Source of the DNA: Muribaculum sp.
GTDB taxonomy: Bacteria; Bacteroidota; Bacteroidia; Bacteroidales; Muribaculaceae
Reading direction: 5' to 3'
Length of the DNA: 64,000 nt
Assembly: GCA_009775095.1 (NCBI GenBank)
Contig: VSOZ01000007.1
Location: forward strand, 71,470-135,469
The notes beneath the pieces are model-generated. The model was not told where the DNA came from. It saw nothing but the letters and a program-made list of their open reading frames with translations, and did no database searches. Shown piece after piece: positions 32,548 to 42,205 of the stretch. The translations under genes and the position numbers were made by a program. Position 1 is the first letter of the stretch. Every line of letters starts with the position of its first letter.

Positions 32548-35121
32548 TTATGGAATATTCGGCTGCGAAACTCCTATTTTGCCATCGGGAGTTATGGTCT
32601 GCAGGTCGATGTCAAATGATTTTGTCAAAGCGTTGTTATAGAACCGTATGACGGCCTCGCCATTTTCGTCTGGAAGTACATCGGGATTCCAATAAAGAGT
32701 TCGGCGATAGTCGGACTCCGGCTCAAGCATGGAATAATCGGGGCTGTAAAATTCTCGTGCGGTGGTGTAACCCTCAAGTCGAGTCTTGCGTACTCCTTTC
32801 CCTGCATCAACCGGTATTTCGCCGTCAGGATAGGTCTCTATGAACACCACGCAACCATATATCTTGTCTATATCTATCGGTGTTATCATTGGATCGGCAT
32901 ATCGGAGCATTGAACCGATGTCTTCACTTACGTAAATCGATTTTATCGCTTCAAGTCTGATGTATTTATATTTGTCATACTCAATTTTAGTACGATAAGT
33001 CGGCGTATAATTTATAACGAATAGCGGTATGCGCCCTTTGTATAACAAGTATTCCTCTCCGTTTGACAGAGTACGTGTGAAGTGGCGGTTCATGTTGCGC
33101 ATAAAGGCGTGTATGTCATTGCCTATGTATTCACCTTCATCGCGTATGTCGTCCAGTCCTGACTTTACATCATAATATGCCAGCGATTTTGAACGGGCTT
33201 TATATATGTCGCGTGCTTTGGAGCGTTTCTTCCCTTTTACAACAACTTCTTTAAGATTGTGTATTTGTTTGGCCCGCACACCGTTTGACATAAGTGAGTC
33301 GTTGAATGCCGTCGTGAAGTCGGCGAGGTTTTCAAGGTTATTGTCGTTATCAATTGTGTCTTTATGGACAGCGTCGACAGCCGTATCAGATATATTGATC
33401 TCCATGTCGGTGAACCTATAAGATTTAGGTTTGGGGCTGAACAGACGATCAAGACTGATCTGATAGTTTTTCTTCTTGCCTTTTTCTCGTACCGATAATA
33501 TAAGATTCCATTCGCCTTTCACATCAGATTGGAAAGAGAAGCGCCCAAGACTGTCGGTATGGAATATATCGATCATATCGGTGTTTAATCCGCTACTCTC
33601 ATTGCGACGTATCAGTATGGCCGAAACATCTACATCCGGTTTGGGCGTCCTTTTTGCTATCGATGTTACTTTTCCGCTTGTAATTATACCGTTGGCTTCG
33701 GTAGGATATTTCATTTCCCATGGGAGTGACCCGTTAATGGCTTCCCACGTATGTTTTCGCCATCCCTGCACAAGAAGCAGCAGGTCAAGATGTCGTCGTC
33801 TTACAGAATCATCCGCTTCAAAGTAATATTGCGGATTTGCGACATATCCTTTTATCTCGGACATGAGTAGCAGATCGGTAAGGATATCGCGACTATATTC
33901 CACACTATTGTCTTTTTCGCGTATGGATATGGAAAAGGCCGAAGTTACGGGTGTGCCGTCGGTGTATTTCGCCGATACGGATATATTGACTTGCCCGTAA
34001 GGAGGATAATATGTTTTGTCAGCCTTTGTGGCAATGTCGAGGAGTGATGTGCTGCGGTCTAAATTGAATATGAGCCGATCGCATATAGTTCGCCCCGATT
34101 TACCGAAAAGGACTAACTGTATTACTCCCGCTGGAAGAGCCTGTTTGCCGACAGCAAAGCGTATGGGGTTGTTTTGTCGTGAAGCTATCGCATAAGAGTT
34201 CTGTAGCGAGCCGGATGCCATTACGGCTATGCCGATTGTGTCCGGCAGGCTTACGGCACGGTGATCTATTGTTATGAATATACTGTCGTTTGATGACAGA
34301 TTGTCAACCGACATGGCATAGCCCGAGCTATCGGGCGTCGGAAAACTGAAATCATGGCTTTTGCCGTCATACTCTACTATTGCTTGAATGCCGGCTGCAG
34401 GTATGAGAGAAAACGAACCTTTACCTTCGTGAGATGTGGCAAACCGGGCAACCGGAGTGCCTGTTGCATCGACTAACGTACCTTTGACATCAATAGGATG
34501 TCCATATCGGTCGGTCGCTTCAAAGGCCACCTGTGACTGTATGCCGGTGACCATATGTCCTCCTTCGGGATAAAATTTTATGTTCAGTTTGTTCTGCTTG
34601 TGAGGTTTTGGGCGGAGATAGGTGAATTTCCCGGTGCCGTATTTCATCATCTTTTTTGATGAGAAATCACCCTCTATTTTCGGCTTCTCGAATATCGGTA
34701 TTACTCGCGAAAATATTGCGTCATCGCCGAAGTCGAGCATGTACTTTGTGTAAGCGCGAATCTCGTAAAACCCGGAGTAAAACGGTACGCGGTTTATTGT
34801 GAAGTCGCCGTGTGCCGCTCCTTTTTCAATTTTTAAAATCTTTCGGTCAATTATTTCTCCTCCGGGATTAAGCAGTTCCACATATAGAGTATTGCTTATT
34901 TCGCCTGCAAGGTTATTGCTCCCGTTTACCACATAAGCCTTGAACCATATGTCGTCACCGTAATAGTAACTTGTATTGTCAAGATGCAGATAGACTTTCT
35001 CGCAGGGATAGTTTATAGAAAACTTCTCTGCATTCTCAAACAATCGGTATATGGTGTTGTCACCGCTTTCCGCCCTGCCAAAGACAATGCATAAAAGTAG
35101 TGTTGAAATAAACAATCTCAT
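32548..35121 (-). CDS. Macroglobulin-like (MG2) protein with TonB-receptor plug-like domain
   Basis: 857-residue exported protein (signal peptide about residues 1-19). The N-terminal part resembles an alpha-2-macroglobulin MG2 domain (EKVYLHLDNTSYYYGDDIWFKAYVV, then GGEIIDRKILKIEKGAAHGDFTI). Several beta-rich segments follow, then LKEVVVKGKKRSKARDIY near residue 650, a TonB-box-like start of a plug-like domain without any beta-barrel after it. This architecture is a known but functionally unassigned Bacteroidetes outer-membrane/periplasmic family. It lies 105 bp upstream of the GH2 gene on the same strand, with the GH2 promoter-like element in between. Confidence 0.75.
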   Translation of the reverse strand: MRLFISTLLLCIVFGRAESGDNTIYRLFENAEKFSINYPCEKVYLHLDNTSYYYGDDIWFKAYVVNGSNNLAGEISNTLYVELLNPGGEIIDRKILKIEKGAAHGDFTINRVPFYSGFYEIRAYTKYMLDFGDDAIFSRVIPIFEKPKIEGDFSSKKMMKYGTGKFTYLRPKPHKQNKLNIKFYPEGGHMVTGIQSQVAFEATDRYGHPIDVKGTLVDATGTPVARFATSHEGKGSFSLIPAAGIQAIVEYDGKSHDFSFPTPDSSGYAMSVDNLSSNDSIFITIDHRAVSLPDTIGIAVMASGSLQNSYAIASRQNNPIRFAVGKQALPAGVIQLVLFGKSGRTICDRLIFNLDRSTSLLDIATKADKTYYPPYGQVNISVSAKYTDGTPVTSAFSISIREKDNSVEYSRDILTDLLLMSEIKGYVANPQYYFEADDSVRRRHLDLLLLVQGWRKHTWEAINGSLPWEMKYPTEANGIITSGKVTSIAKRTPKPDVDVSAILIRRNESSGLNTDMIDIFHTDSLGRFSFQSDVKGEWNLILSVREKGKKKNYQISLDRLFSPKPKSYRFTDMEINISDTAVDAVHKDTIDNDNNLENLADFTTAFNDSLMSNGVRAKQIHNLKEVVVKGKKRSKARDIYKARSKSLAYYDVKSGLDDIRDEGEYIGNDIHAFMRNMNRHFTRTLSNGEEYLLYKGRIPLFVINYTPTYRTKIEYDKYKYIRLEAIKSIYVSEDIGSMLRYADPMITPIDIDKIYGCVVFIETYPDGEIPVDAGKGVRKTRLEGYTTAREFYSPDYSMLEPESDYRRTLYWNPDVLPDENGEAVIRFYNNALTKSFDIDLQTITPDGKIGVSQPNIP

Positions 35122-35167
35122 AGATTACCATCTTTATAAATCAATAATATTATTCTGTAATTTTATG

Positions 35168-35634
35168 TTAGATAGTGCAAAACAGATTTTTTACATATCC
35201 TCCATGGTCAGTAGCCGGGTCTTGATGTTGTAATTTGACAGGATGCCGGTACTGGTCCCATATATTCTGTATATCGCCGTATATTGACCGGTTTATATTG
35301 GTGAATTCCTGAAACTCGTCAATTATAAGGTTGAACCGATTGTTTTTGCCAAACTCCATAATCAACTGAAATAAAGAACTGAACGATTTTATATCGGCGG
35401 GGACGTAACAGTTTATGGCTGACGCTATCAGTTGTGAGAACTCACGGCAAAGCGCAGACTCGTTTTTCCTGCTTACAAAAAGGTAAACGGTTGGATACTT
35501 GCTTTTATGGCTAATGAAGTCTTGCCGATACGTCTTCTGCCGGTTATGACAGTCATTCTTGAATAACTGTCAAACGATAACCTCTGTATACGTTGCAGTT
35601 CGTTTATCTCGGAATTACGGTCGTAAAATTTCAT
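35168..35634 (-). pseudogene. Broken AAA ATPase (ATPase_2/DUF234-type) gene
   Basis: From the ATG at 35634 the frame reads MKFYDRNSEINELQRI, then a Walker A VITGRRRIGKTSL, and stops at 35473. A second frame takes over near 35500-35512 (SKYPTVYLFVSRKNESAL) and continues through a Walker B FNLIIDEFQEF to a stop at 35168. The two frames join into one recognisable protein, so a small indel near 35505 broke the gene. Intact members are about 370-480 residues, so the C-terminal half is also missing. It is a remnant of the archaeal-type ATPase family that is scattered in Bacteroidales genomes. Confidence 0.8.
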
Positions 35635-35688
35635 ATATTAACTTTGTAACCGCCGTAATTGTTATGGCGGTTACAAAGTTAATATATG
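35632..35688. repeat. Perfect palindrome with 23-bp arms at ATPase start
   Basis: Arms 35632-35654 and 35666-35688 are perfectly complementary around an 11-bp spacer. Each arm contains TAACTTTG, so a -7 promoter element is present on both strands (plus 35639-35646; minus 35681-35674). The left arm covers the ATG of the broken ATPase gene. Confidence 0.9.
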
Positions 35689-35820
35689 TTCTGAAAAACC
35701 GATTGATTATCCTTAATATAAAGGGGATATTGAGGTTAAAAATGATTAAAATGTGATTATATAGCTAAACGGGTTATACTCGATAGCGGTTTTAAGTAAA
35801 GATAATCGCACTGTTTTAAT

Positions 35821-37242
35821 ATGAGATTTAATTTAATCGCTTATATAGCCGCGGCGCTTTTCGTAGCGTTGCCGTCGAGGATGCCGGCTGCGCCGGCGCT
35901 TGATGATGTGCTCAATGACTCGTTGCCCTCGCGGTGGGTCTATGACGAGCATTTCGATCAGTCGGTACCGACCGATGACCGTTGGTGGACCTATTTTGAC
36001 GACCCAGTGCTCGACTCGCTTATCACCGAGGGGGTTGAAAACAACTACAATGTGCTGATGGCTATGCGGCGTATCGATATTTCCCGGCAGTCGCTCAACA
36101 ATGCCCGTGCCGGATATTTTCCCACACTTGCATTCAACGGCGGATGGACTAAAAGCCGCTCGTCGGGTCTGATGGCTGGCGATGAGGGCCATGCGTCAAC
36201 GATTGATTATTTTTCTCTCGGGATCAATATGAGCTGGGAGATAGACGTCTTCGGCAAGATAACGGCCCGGGCAAAGGAACGCAAGGCGTCGTTCAACGCT
36301 ACGCGTGCCGAGTATGCCGCGGTGATGACCGCGCTATGCGGCAATATAGCCAAAGCGTATGTGAACCTGCGCGTGTATCAGGCTGAACTGGCAGTGGCCG
36401 GCGAGCATATAGCCTCGCAGGAAAAGATAGTCAAGATTACCGAAGCGCGCCATGAAGCGGGGCTTGCCTCAATGCTCGACGTCGCACAGGCCAAGGTGGT
36501 CTATTACTCAACACAGGCTTCTGTGCCCGGACTGCAATCGGCCATACACCGCACCATCAACGGGCTGGCCACGCTCCTCGGTGTATATCCCGAAGATGTG
36601 TACGCCCGTCTTGAGGAAATGACTCCCATGCCCGACTACAATCAGATAGTGCCTGTAGGCATACCGGCCCAACTTCTGCGTCGGCGCCCCGACATAGTAC
36701 AGGCCGAGTATGAGCTTGCGGGCTATGCCGCCGCATTGGGAATAGCCAAGAAGGAGTTTCTGCCGACGCTTACCATCAACGGCTCCATAGGCACTTCGGC
36801 TCATGACGCCGGGCGGTTGTTTAAGTCGGAGTCGTTGACCTATGCCGTGGCGCCGGCTCTGTCGTGGACTATATTTGACGGCATGGCGCGTAAGTACAAT
36901 GCCGTATCGGCCCGTCGTCAGATGGAGATCGGCATAGATAACTACAATCTTACGGTAATGACTGCCGTGCAGGAGGTCGACGACGCCATTTCGACCTATG
37001 TCAGCACGTTGAAAAACATTGATGTGCTGCGCGAAGTGATAACGCAGAGCGAGCAGTCGCTCGACCTGTCGCTTGACCTGTATAAACGTGGACTGAACCC
37101 GTTCAACGACGTGGTGACCGCCCAGCTTAACGTGCTTGAGAATCAAAATTCGCTGATAGTGTCGAAGGGTAACGCGCTTGTGGCGCTGATAGCTCTCTAC
37201 GAGGCGCTCGGAGGCGGATGGGATGTAAGTGAAATTGAATAA
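35821..37242 (+). CDS. RND efflux outer-membrane channel (TolC/OprM family, NodT type)
   Basis: 473-residue outer-membrane factor with a signal peptide (to about residue 24) and no lipobox cysteine. Two tandem outer-membrane-efflux-protein repeats are visible, with the family blocks WWTYFDDPVLDSLITEGVENNYNV, GYFPTLAFNGGW, SWEIDVFGKI, LLRRRPDIVQAEYELAGYAAALGIAKKEFLPTLTINGSIG and LYKRGLNPFNDVVTAQLNVLENQNSLI. First gene of a three-gene efflux operon; the adaptor starts 10 bp after its stop. Substrates cannot be read from sequence. Confidence 0.93.
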   Translation: MRFNLIAYIAAALFVALPSRMPAAPALDDVLNDSLPSRWVYDEHFDQSVPTDDRWWTYFDDPVLDSLITEGVENNYNVLMAMRRIDISRQSLNNARAGYFPTLAFNGGWTKSRSSGLMAGDEGHASTIDYFSLGINMSWEIDVFGKITARAKERKASFNATRAEYAAVMTALCGNIAKAYVNLRVYQAELAVAGEHIASQEKIVKITEARHEAGLASMLDVAQAKVVYYSTQASVPGLQSAIHRTINGLATLLGVYPEDVYARLEEMTPMPDYNQIVPVGIPAQLLRRRPDIVQAEYELAGYAAALGIAKKEFLPTLTINGSIGTSAHDAGRLFKSESLTYAVAPALSWTIFDGMARKYNAVSARRQMEIGIDNYNLTVMTAVQEVDDAISTYVSTLKNIDVLREVITQSEQSLDLSLDLYKRGLNPFNDVVTAQLNVLENQNSLIVSKGNALVALIALYEALGGGWDVSEIE

Positions 37243-37252
37243 AACTATAATC

Positions 37253-38380
37253 ATGAGATACTTGACTGTTTTGCAATATGCTTGCGTGATAGCTGTAACA
37301 GTTGTGGCCGCGTCGTGCGGTCATAAAACCGGTGACAAGACTGCCGAAGGGCTGCTGCCGGTTGACGTGGCGGTTCCGGTAGTTGACTCGGTGACTCTTT
37401 ACAAGACATATCCCGGCTATGCCATAGCCAATCTGACGGCGAAGGTGGTGGGGCGTGTCAACGGCACTCTGCTGACAAAGAATTTTGAATCTGGGTCGTT
37501 TGTCAACAAGGGGCAGGTGCTGTATACTATCGAGTCGACAAAATACCGCGATGCCGTGGCGCAGGCACAGGCTGCGCTGACTACGGCCAAGAGCGAATAT
37601 GAATACGCTTCGCGCCAGTACGAGGCGTTGAAGAAGGCACTGGAAAGCGATGCCGTATCGCAGATGGAGGTCATACAGGGCCGCTCCAATATGGAGCAGG
37701 CCGAGGCCGCGATAAAAAACGCGCAGGCTGCACTTGGCATAGCCTCCACCAATCTCGGATACTGTACCGTGCGTGCGCCGTTCTCCGGACATATCACGTC
37801 GACTTCTGTCGATGTGGGCAATTATATAAACGGTGAGGGAGCTCCGGTAGAGCTGGCCACGTTATACGACGACTCGTCGGTCATAATATCGTTTGCTATC
37901 GAAGATGCGCAGTATGAACGTATGGTAGGAGCGAAGGGCGATTCGGTCAAGGAGGCTATATACCGCCATATACCCCTTACGTTTACCGAGCCTCTTCCTC
38001 ATGAATACACGGCTGACTTGTCCTATACATCGCCGGCCATAGACAAGTCTACGGGTACGTTGAAGATACATGTGGCGCTGGACAATCCTTACGGTGAGTT
38101 GCGCCCCGGCATGTATGCTACAGTAAATCTGCCCTACGGCAACGAGCCAAAGGCTATTCTTGTGAAGGATGCGTCGATAGGCACCGATCAGCTCGGCAAG
38201 TACCTGTACACGGTAAATGACTCGGACAAGATAGTGTATACTCCCGTGGAGACAGGCGGTCTGTATCGCGACTCGCTGCGGGTGATAACCAAAGGCATCA
38301 CTCCCGATACACGTTACGTGACATCCGCGCTTCTTAAGGTGCGCGACGGCATGCCGGTGAAGCCGGTGACGGTTAAATAA
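37253..38380 (+). CDS. RND efflux periplasmic adaptor (AcrA/HlyD family)
   Basis: 375-residue lipoprotein (VTVVAASC, lipidated C22) that bridges the inner-membrane pump and outer-membrane channel. It has a barrel-sandwich lipoyl half-motif (VVGRVNGTLLTKNFESGSFVNKGQVLYTI), a coiled-coil hairpin rich in Ala, Glu and Gln (about residues 90-150), the second lipoyl half (TVRAPFSGHITSTSVDVGNYI) and a beta-barrel domain (PGMYATVNLPYG). The ATG at 37253 is preferred over an in-frame GTG at 37229 that overlaps the upstream gene. Confidence 0.94.
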   Translation: MRYLTVLQYACVIAVTVVAASCGHKTGDKTAEGLLPVDVAVPVVDSVTLYKTYPGYAIANLTAKVVGRVNGTLLTKNFESGSFVNKGQVLYTIESTKYRDAVAQAQAALTTAKSEYEYASRQYEALKKALESDAVSQMEVIQGRSNMEQAEAAIKNAQAALGIASTNLGYCTVRAPFSGHITSTSVDVGNYINGEGAPVELATLYDDSSVIISFAIEDAQYERMVGAKGDSVKEAIYRHIPLTFTEPLPHEYTADLSYTSPAIDKSTGTLKIHVALDNPYGELRPGMYATVNLPYGNEPKAILVKDASIGTDQLGKYLYTVNDSDKIVYTPVETGGLYRDSLRVITKGITPDTRYVTSALLKVRDGMPVKPVTVK

Positions 38381-38407
38381 ATCAATGACAATTAAAAAGT
38401 AGAGCCG

Positions 38408-41400
38408 ATGTTTTCGAAGTTCTTTATCGACCGACCTATTTTCGCCACGGTGCTGGCGATCATAATGGTATTTGCCGGTCTGCTTACCATAAAATCCCTA
38501 CCGGTAGCTCAGTTTCCCGACATAACGCCGCCTACTGTGAGCGTCATGGCCACCTATCCGGGTGCCAATGCGCAGACCGTGGCCCGTACTGTCGGTGTGC
38601 CTATCGAGGAGCAGATCAACGGTGTGGAAAACATGCTCTATATGAGCTCAAACTCGGGTAGTGACGGCAGCTACATGCTTACGATCACCTTTGAGCTCGG
38701 CACCGATATAGATCAGGCGGCCATCAACGTGCAGAACCGACTTAATCTTGCGGAGCCTACACTGCCGACTCCTGTAAAGCAACAAGGTATATCGGTCAAC
38801 AAGGAGTCGACCAACATAGTGCTTTTCTGCTCTCTCGAGGGCGACAGCACGGGCCGATACGACGCTCTTTATCTGACCAACTACGCCAACATCAATCTTG
38901 TCAACGCGCTTACCCGCGTAAAAGGAGTCGGTGGCGTTGAAGCATTCGGAGGCGGCGACTACAGCATGAGAGTATGGCTCGACCCCGAGTTGATGAGGGC
39001 CCGCGGGCTAACTCCGTCTGATGTGTATGCCGCCATTCAGTCACAGAACATGACGGTGTCGGCCGGTGAAGTGGGGGGAGCGCCCAACCCCGACAAGGAC
39101 GCCTTTCAGTTTACGCTTACATCGCAGGGCGAACTGAGCACGGCCGAGGAGTTCGGCAATATCGTTATCCGTTCCGACGGCAACGGATTGTTGCGTCTGC
39201 GCGATGTCGCCAAAATTGACTTGGGTAGCATATCTTACGCGGCCACAACGTTAGTGTCGGGCAAGGAGGCCGCCTTGCTCGGTATAAAGCAGCTGCCCGG
39301 GGCCAATGCACTGAAGGTGTCCAAAGCCGCGCGCGAGGAACTTGACCGTCTGAGTCAGTACTTTCCGCCGGGTGTCAAGTACAATGTCGTTCTCGATACA
39401 TCGGATTTTGTCAACGCATCTATCGATGAGGTACTGGTCACTTTTGTCGAGACCTCGCTCATCGTTATGATCGTGATCCTCATATTTCTTCAAAACTGGC
39501 GTGCGGTCATAATACCGATGCTCACCATACCGGTGTCGCTGATTGCCACATTTGCCGTCATGAAAATTATGGGGTTTACCATAAATACGCTTACGCTATT
39601 TGGTCTTGTGCTTGCTATAGCCATTGTGGTCGACGACGCCATTGTGGTTGTTGAGGACTGCTCGCGACTTGTCGACGAGGGGAAGCTGTCGCGGCGTCAG
39701 GCTGCGGAGAAGGCCATGAAGGAGCTTACCGGCCCTGTCATCGGCGAGGTGCTGGTACTTCTGTCGGTATTCATACCAACGGCTTTTGTCAGCGGCATCA
39801 CGGGGCAGCTCTACAAGCAGTTTGCGCTTACCATAGCCGTGTCGACCGCCTTTTCGGGCTTTAACGCGCTTACGTTTACTCCGGCCATGTGCGCGCTTTT
39901 CCTTACTCCGCGCAACAAAAACACCCGGAACGTCATATATCGTGTGTTCAACAAGGGCTATGCGGCTGTCGAGAATTTCTATAAAGCCACTATCGGCCGT
40001 ATGCTTAACAAGGCCGGACTGTCGCTTGCGGTGTTTTTCCTGCTGGCGGCCGCCGGAGTGGCCGCTTTTCTGATGTGGCCCACGAGCTATGTACCGGAGG
40101 AGGATCAGGGTTACTTCATGTCATCCATTCAGCTACCCGAAGGTGCCTCGCTTGAGCGAACGGAGAAGGTGGTCAATGACCTGTCGGCACGAATAAGGCA
40201 TGACCTTCCTGAAGTGGCCGACGTGATGGCCATATCGGGCTTCTCGTTTATGGGGGGCGGCGCCTCGTCCAATATGGGCTCGCTTTTCGTCGTGCTCAAG
40301 CCGTGGGGCGAGCGCAAGAAGGCCTCACAGAGCGTGTATGCCATAATCGACAGTGTAAACCGCATGGCGCAGAGCTATCAGGAGGCTATTATATTTTCAG
40401 TAAATCCGCCTACCATACAGGGTCTCGGTATGTCATCGGGTCTTGAGATGCAGCTGCTTGACATAAACAACCTCGGCGCAACGGAGATGATGAAAGCTGT
40501 GGCAAGCCTTGAGGAGGCCGTTAAGACGGAGCCTGCCATCGAGTCGATAACAAGCCTTTATCAGGGAGTGGTACCGCAGTACCGCCTTGATATGGACCGC
40601 GACAAAGTGAAGTTGCAGGGACTGTCTATGAGCGACATATTCAGTACGTTGAGCGCTTACATGGGAGGCAGTTATGTCAACGATTTTACCGAGTTTGGCC
40701 GTGTCTATCAAGTGACACTGAAGGGCGATGACAGCGCACGTGGAAATATAGACGATGTGCTGAAACTGAGCGTGCGCAACGCTTCCGGCGATATGGTGCC
40801 GTTTGCTTCGTTTACCACTATATCGCAGGCTATGGGTGAGCCTACTGCGTCGCGCTACAATATGTATCCCACAGCTTCGATTACGGCCAATGTCGCCAAA
40901 GGCGTGAGCTCGAGCGACGGCATAAAAGCCATGGAGCGTCTGGTGCATGACACTTTGGGCAGCAATTACTCGTTTGCTTGGACCGGACAGGCCTATCAGG
41001 AGACTCAGTCGGGCACTACGGTCACTGTCGTGTTCATCTTTGCCATCATACTCACTCTGCTTGTGCTTGCCGCGCAGTATGAGAGCTGGACCGATCCGGT
41101 GGCGGTCGTCCTGTCAATGCCGGTCGCTATCCTCGGTACTGTGCTCGGCTGCATATTCATGAGCCAGAGCATAAGTATATACACTCAGATCGGGCTAATA
41201 CTGCTGCTTGGACTGTCGGCCAAAAACGCCATACTTATCGTTGAGTATGCCACATACTTCCGCAAGTCGGGCCTTCCCGTCCGTCAGTCGGCGCTCGACG
41301 CCGGTGTCATCCGTTTCCGTCCTATCATGATGACAGCCATAGCTTTTATATTCGGAGTTATGCCCATGATGTTTGCTCACGGGGCGGGTGCGGAGAGCCG

Positions 41401-41575
41401 CGTGTCGCTCGGCTCGGCCGTAGTGTTCGGTATGTTGATGAACGCCGTGCTCGGCACTCTCTTCGTCCCCAATTTCTGGGAACTCATGCAGAATTTCCAA
41501 GAAAAAGTACTCGGCAAACTGTTCAAGGATGTTGATACCGTGCCGCCTGCGCCCACCGACACCCCCTCCGTATAG
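38408..41575 (+). CDS. RND multidrug efflux pump (AcrB/HAE1 family)
   Basis: 1055-residue proton-driven inner-membrane pump. The start MFSKFFIDRPIFATVLAIIMVFAGLLTIKSLPVAQFPDI is diagnostic. Proton relay residues are D409-D410 in AIVVDDAIVVVED (TM4) and K939 in LSAKNAILIVEY (TM10). Large periplasmic loops lie between TM1-TM2 and TM7-TM8, giving twelve TM helices. It follows the adaptor gene by 27 bp. No regulator gene is adjacent, and no clear terminator is visible after the stop. Confidence 0.96.
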   Translation: MFSKFFIDRPIFATVLAIIMVFAGLLTIKSLPVAQFPDITPPTVSVMATYPGANAQTVARTVGVPIEEQINGVENMLYMSSNSGSDGSYMLTITFELGTDIDQAAINVQNRLNLAEPTLPTPVKQQGISVNKESTNIVLFCSLEGDSTGRYDALYLTNYANINLVNALTRVKGVGGVEAFGGGDYSMRVWLDPELMRARGLTPSDVYAAIQSQNMTVSAGEVGGAPNPDKDAFQFTLTSQGELSTAEEFGNIVIRSDGNGLLRLRDVAKIDLGSISYAATTLVSGKEAALLGIKQLPGANALKVSKAAREELDRLSQYFPPGVKYNVVLDTSDFVNASIDEVLVTFVETSLIVMIVILIFLQNWRAVIIPMLTIPVSLIATFAVMKIMGFTINTLTLFGLVLAIAIVVDDAIVVVEDCSRLVDEGKLSRRQAAEKAMKELTGPVIGEVLVLLSVFIPTAFVSGITGQLYKQFALTIAVSTAFSGFNALTFTPAMCALFLTPRNKNTRNVIYRVFNKGYAAVENFYKATIGRMLNKAGLSLAVFFLLAAAGVAAFLMWPTSYVPEEDQGYFMSSIQLPEGASLERTEKVVNDLSARIRHDLPEVADVMAISGFSFMGGGASSNMGSLFVVLKPWGERKKASQSVYAIIDSVNRMAQSYQEAIIFSVNPPTIQGLGMSSGLEMQLLDINNLGATEMMKAVASLEEAVKTEPAIESITSLYQGVVPQYRLDMDRDKVKLQGLSMSDIFSTLSAYMGGSYVNDFTEFGRVYQVTLKGDDSARGNIDDVLKLSVRNASGDMVPFASFTTISQAMGEPTASRYNMYPTASITANVAKGVSSSDGIKAMERLVHDTLGSNYSFAWTGQAYQETQSGTTVTVVFIFAIILTLLVLAAQYESWTDPVAVVLSMPVAILGTVLGCIFMSQSISIYTQIGLILLLGLSAKNAILIVEYATYFRKSGLPVRQSALDAGVIRFRPIMMTAIAFIFGVMPMMFAHGAGAESRVSLGSAVVFGMLMNAVLGTLFVPNFWELMQNFQEKVLGKLFKDVDTVPPAPTDTPSV

Positions 41576-41790
41576 CAACATGAAGCCCAAGCCTTGTCAA
41601 ATTTAGAAGTATATTTCATCGTGTTGAGATATTTTTAAATGTTGTTTTCTGCAAATATAATACGCTGAAATACCGTTTTTATGCACAATCGGGCATAATG
41701 CCTGAAAATTGCTGTGCCTTATGGTGTTATGATGCTGTTTTTTGAGGTGTAACGTAGAAAACGGTTGTGAAAAGACAAGTTTGTTGGTTT

Positions 41791-41873
41791 GTAGGGCCGC
41801 CAGTAGTACGGCGGCCGGATTCGTACCGGATGGCCATGTGGATGTGCGGGCGCCGTGGTACTGGCGCCCCTAC
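41791..41873. repeat. MITE-like nested inverted repeat
   Basis: Left arm 41791-41816 and right arm 41848-41873 form an imperfect inverted repeat that begins GTAGGG and ends CCCCTAC. Each arm is itself a hairpin (GGCCGCC/GGCGGCC around an 8-nt loop; GGGCGCC/GGCGCCC around an 8-nt loop). The spacer contains two CCGGAT copies. It encodes nothing and stands out as GC-rich in an AT-rich spacer. Confidence 0.65.
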
Positions 41874-41958
41874 ATTCCGGCGGGATATTACTTTAACCGA
41901 ACTTTATCTCTGATCCATTTTTTGATTGATGTAGAGTAGCGGTAGGTGTTGCGCTCGG

Positions 41959-41979
41959 GGCTTCGCGTCGGCGACGCGA
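41959..41979. repeat. Second location of the GCGTCGGnGACGC hairpin repeat
   Basis: Matches 19091-19111 at 20 of 21 positions; the single difference is in the 3-nt loop (GGC instead of GGA). The stem 41963-41969 with 41973-41979 is perfect. The rest of the 41576-42362 spacer is AT-rich, with the MITE-like element, a G tract and the susC promoter, and no gene. Confidence 0.65.
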
Positions 41980-42168
41980 CACTTACCCGCAGGGCCCTCA
42001 CAGACTTTATGTTCTAAAATTATATAAAATTAAGGCTTATTTGGCAGGTTAATGCTATCAAATTGTTAGTGTTTGTTTGCTTTTGCTGTTGTAATGTGAT
42101 TGTAATAATGTTAAAATCGAGATTTTATTAACGTGGCGGTATTTAATTTAGTTAAAATTGCTTAAAAT

Positions 42169-42177
42169 GGGGGGGGG
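42169..42177 (+). repeat. Homopolymeric G9 tract upstream of susC
   Basis: Nine consecutive G residues lie 29 bp upstream of the susC -7 element, directly in front of the expected -33 region. Such tracts slip during replication and can change promoter output. Confidence 0.7.
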
Positions 42178-42205
42178 TAGTTAATAAAGTTTAAACCAAT
42201 TATTA

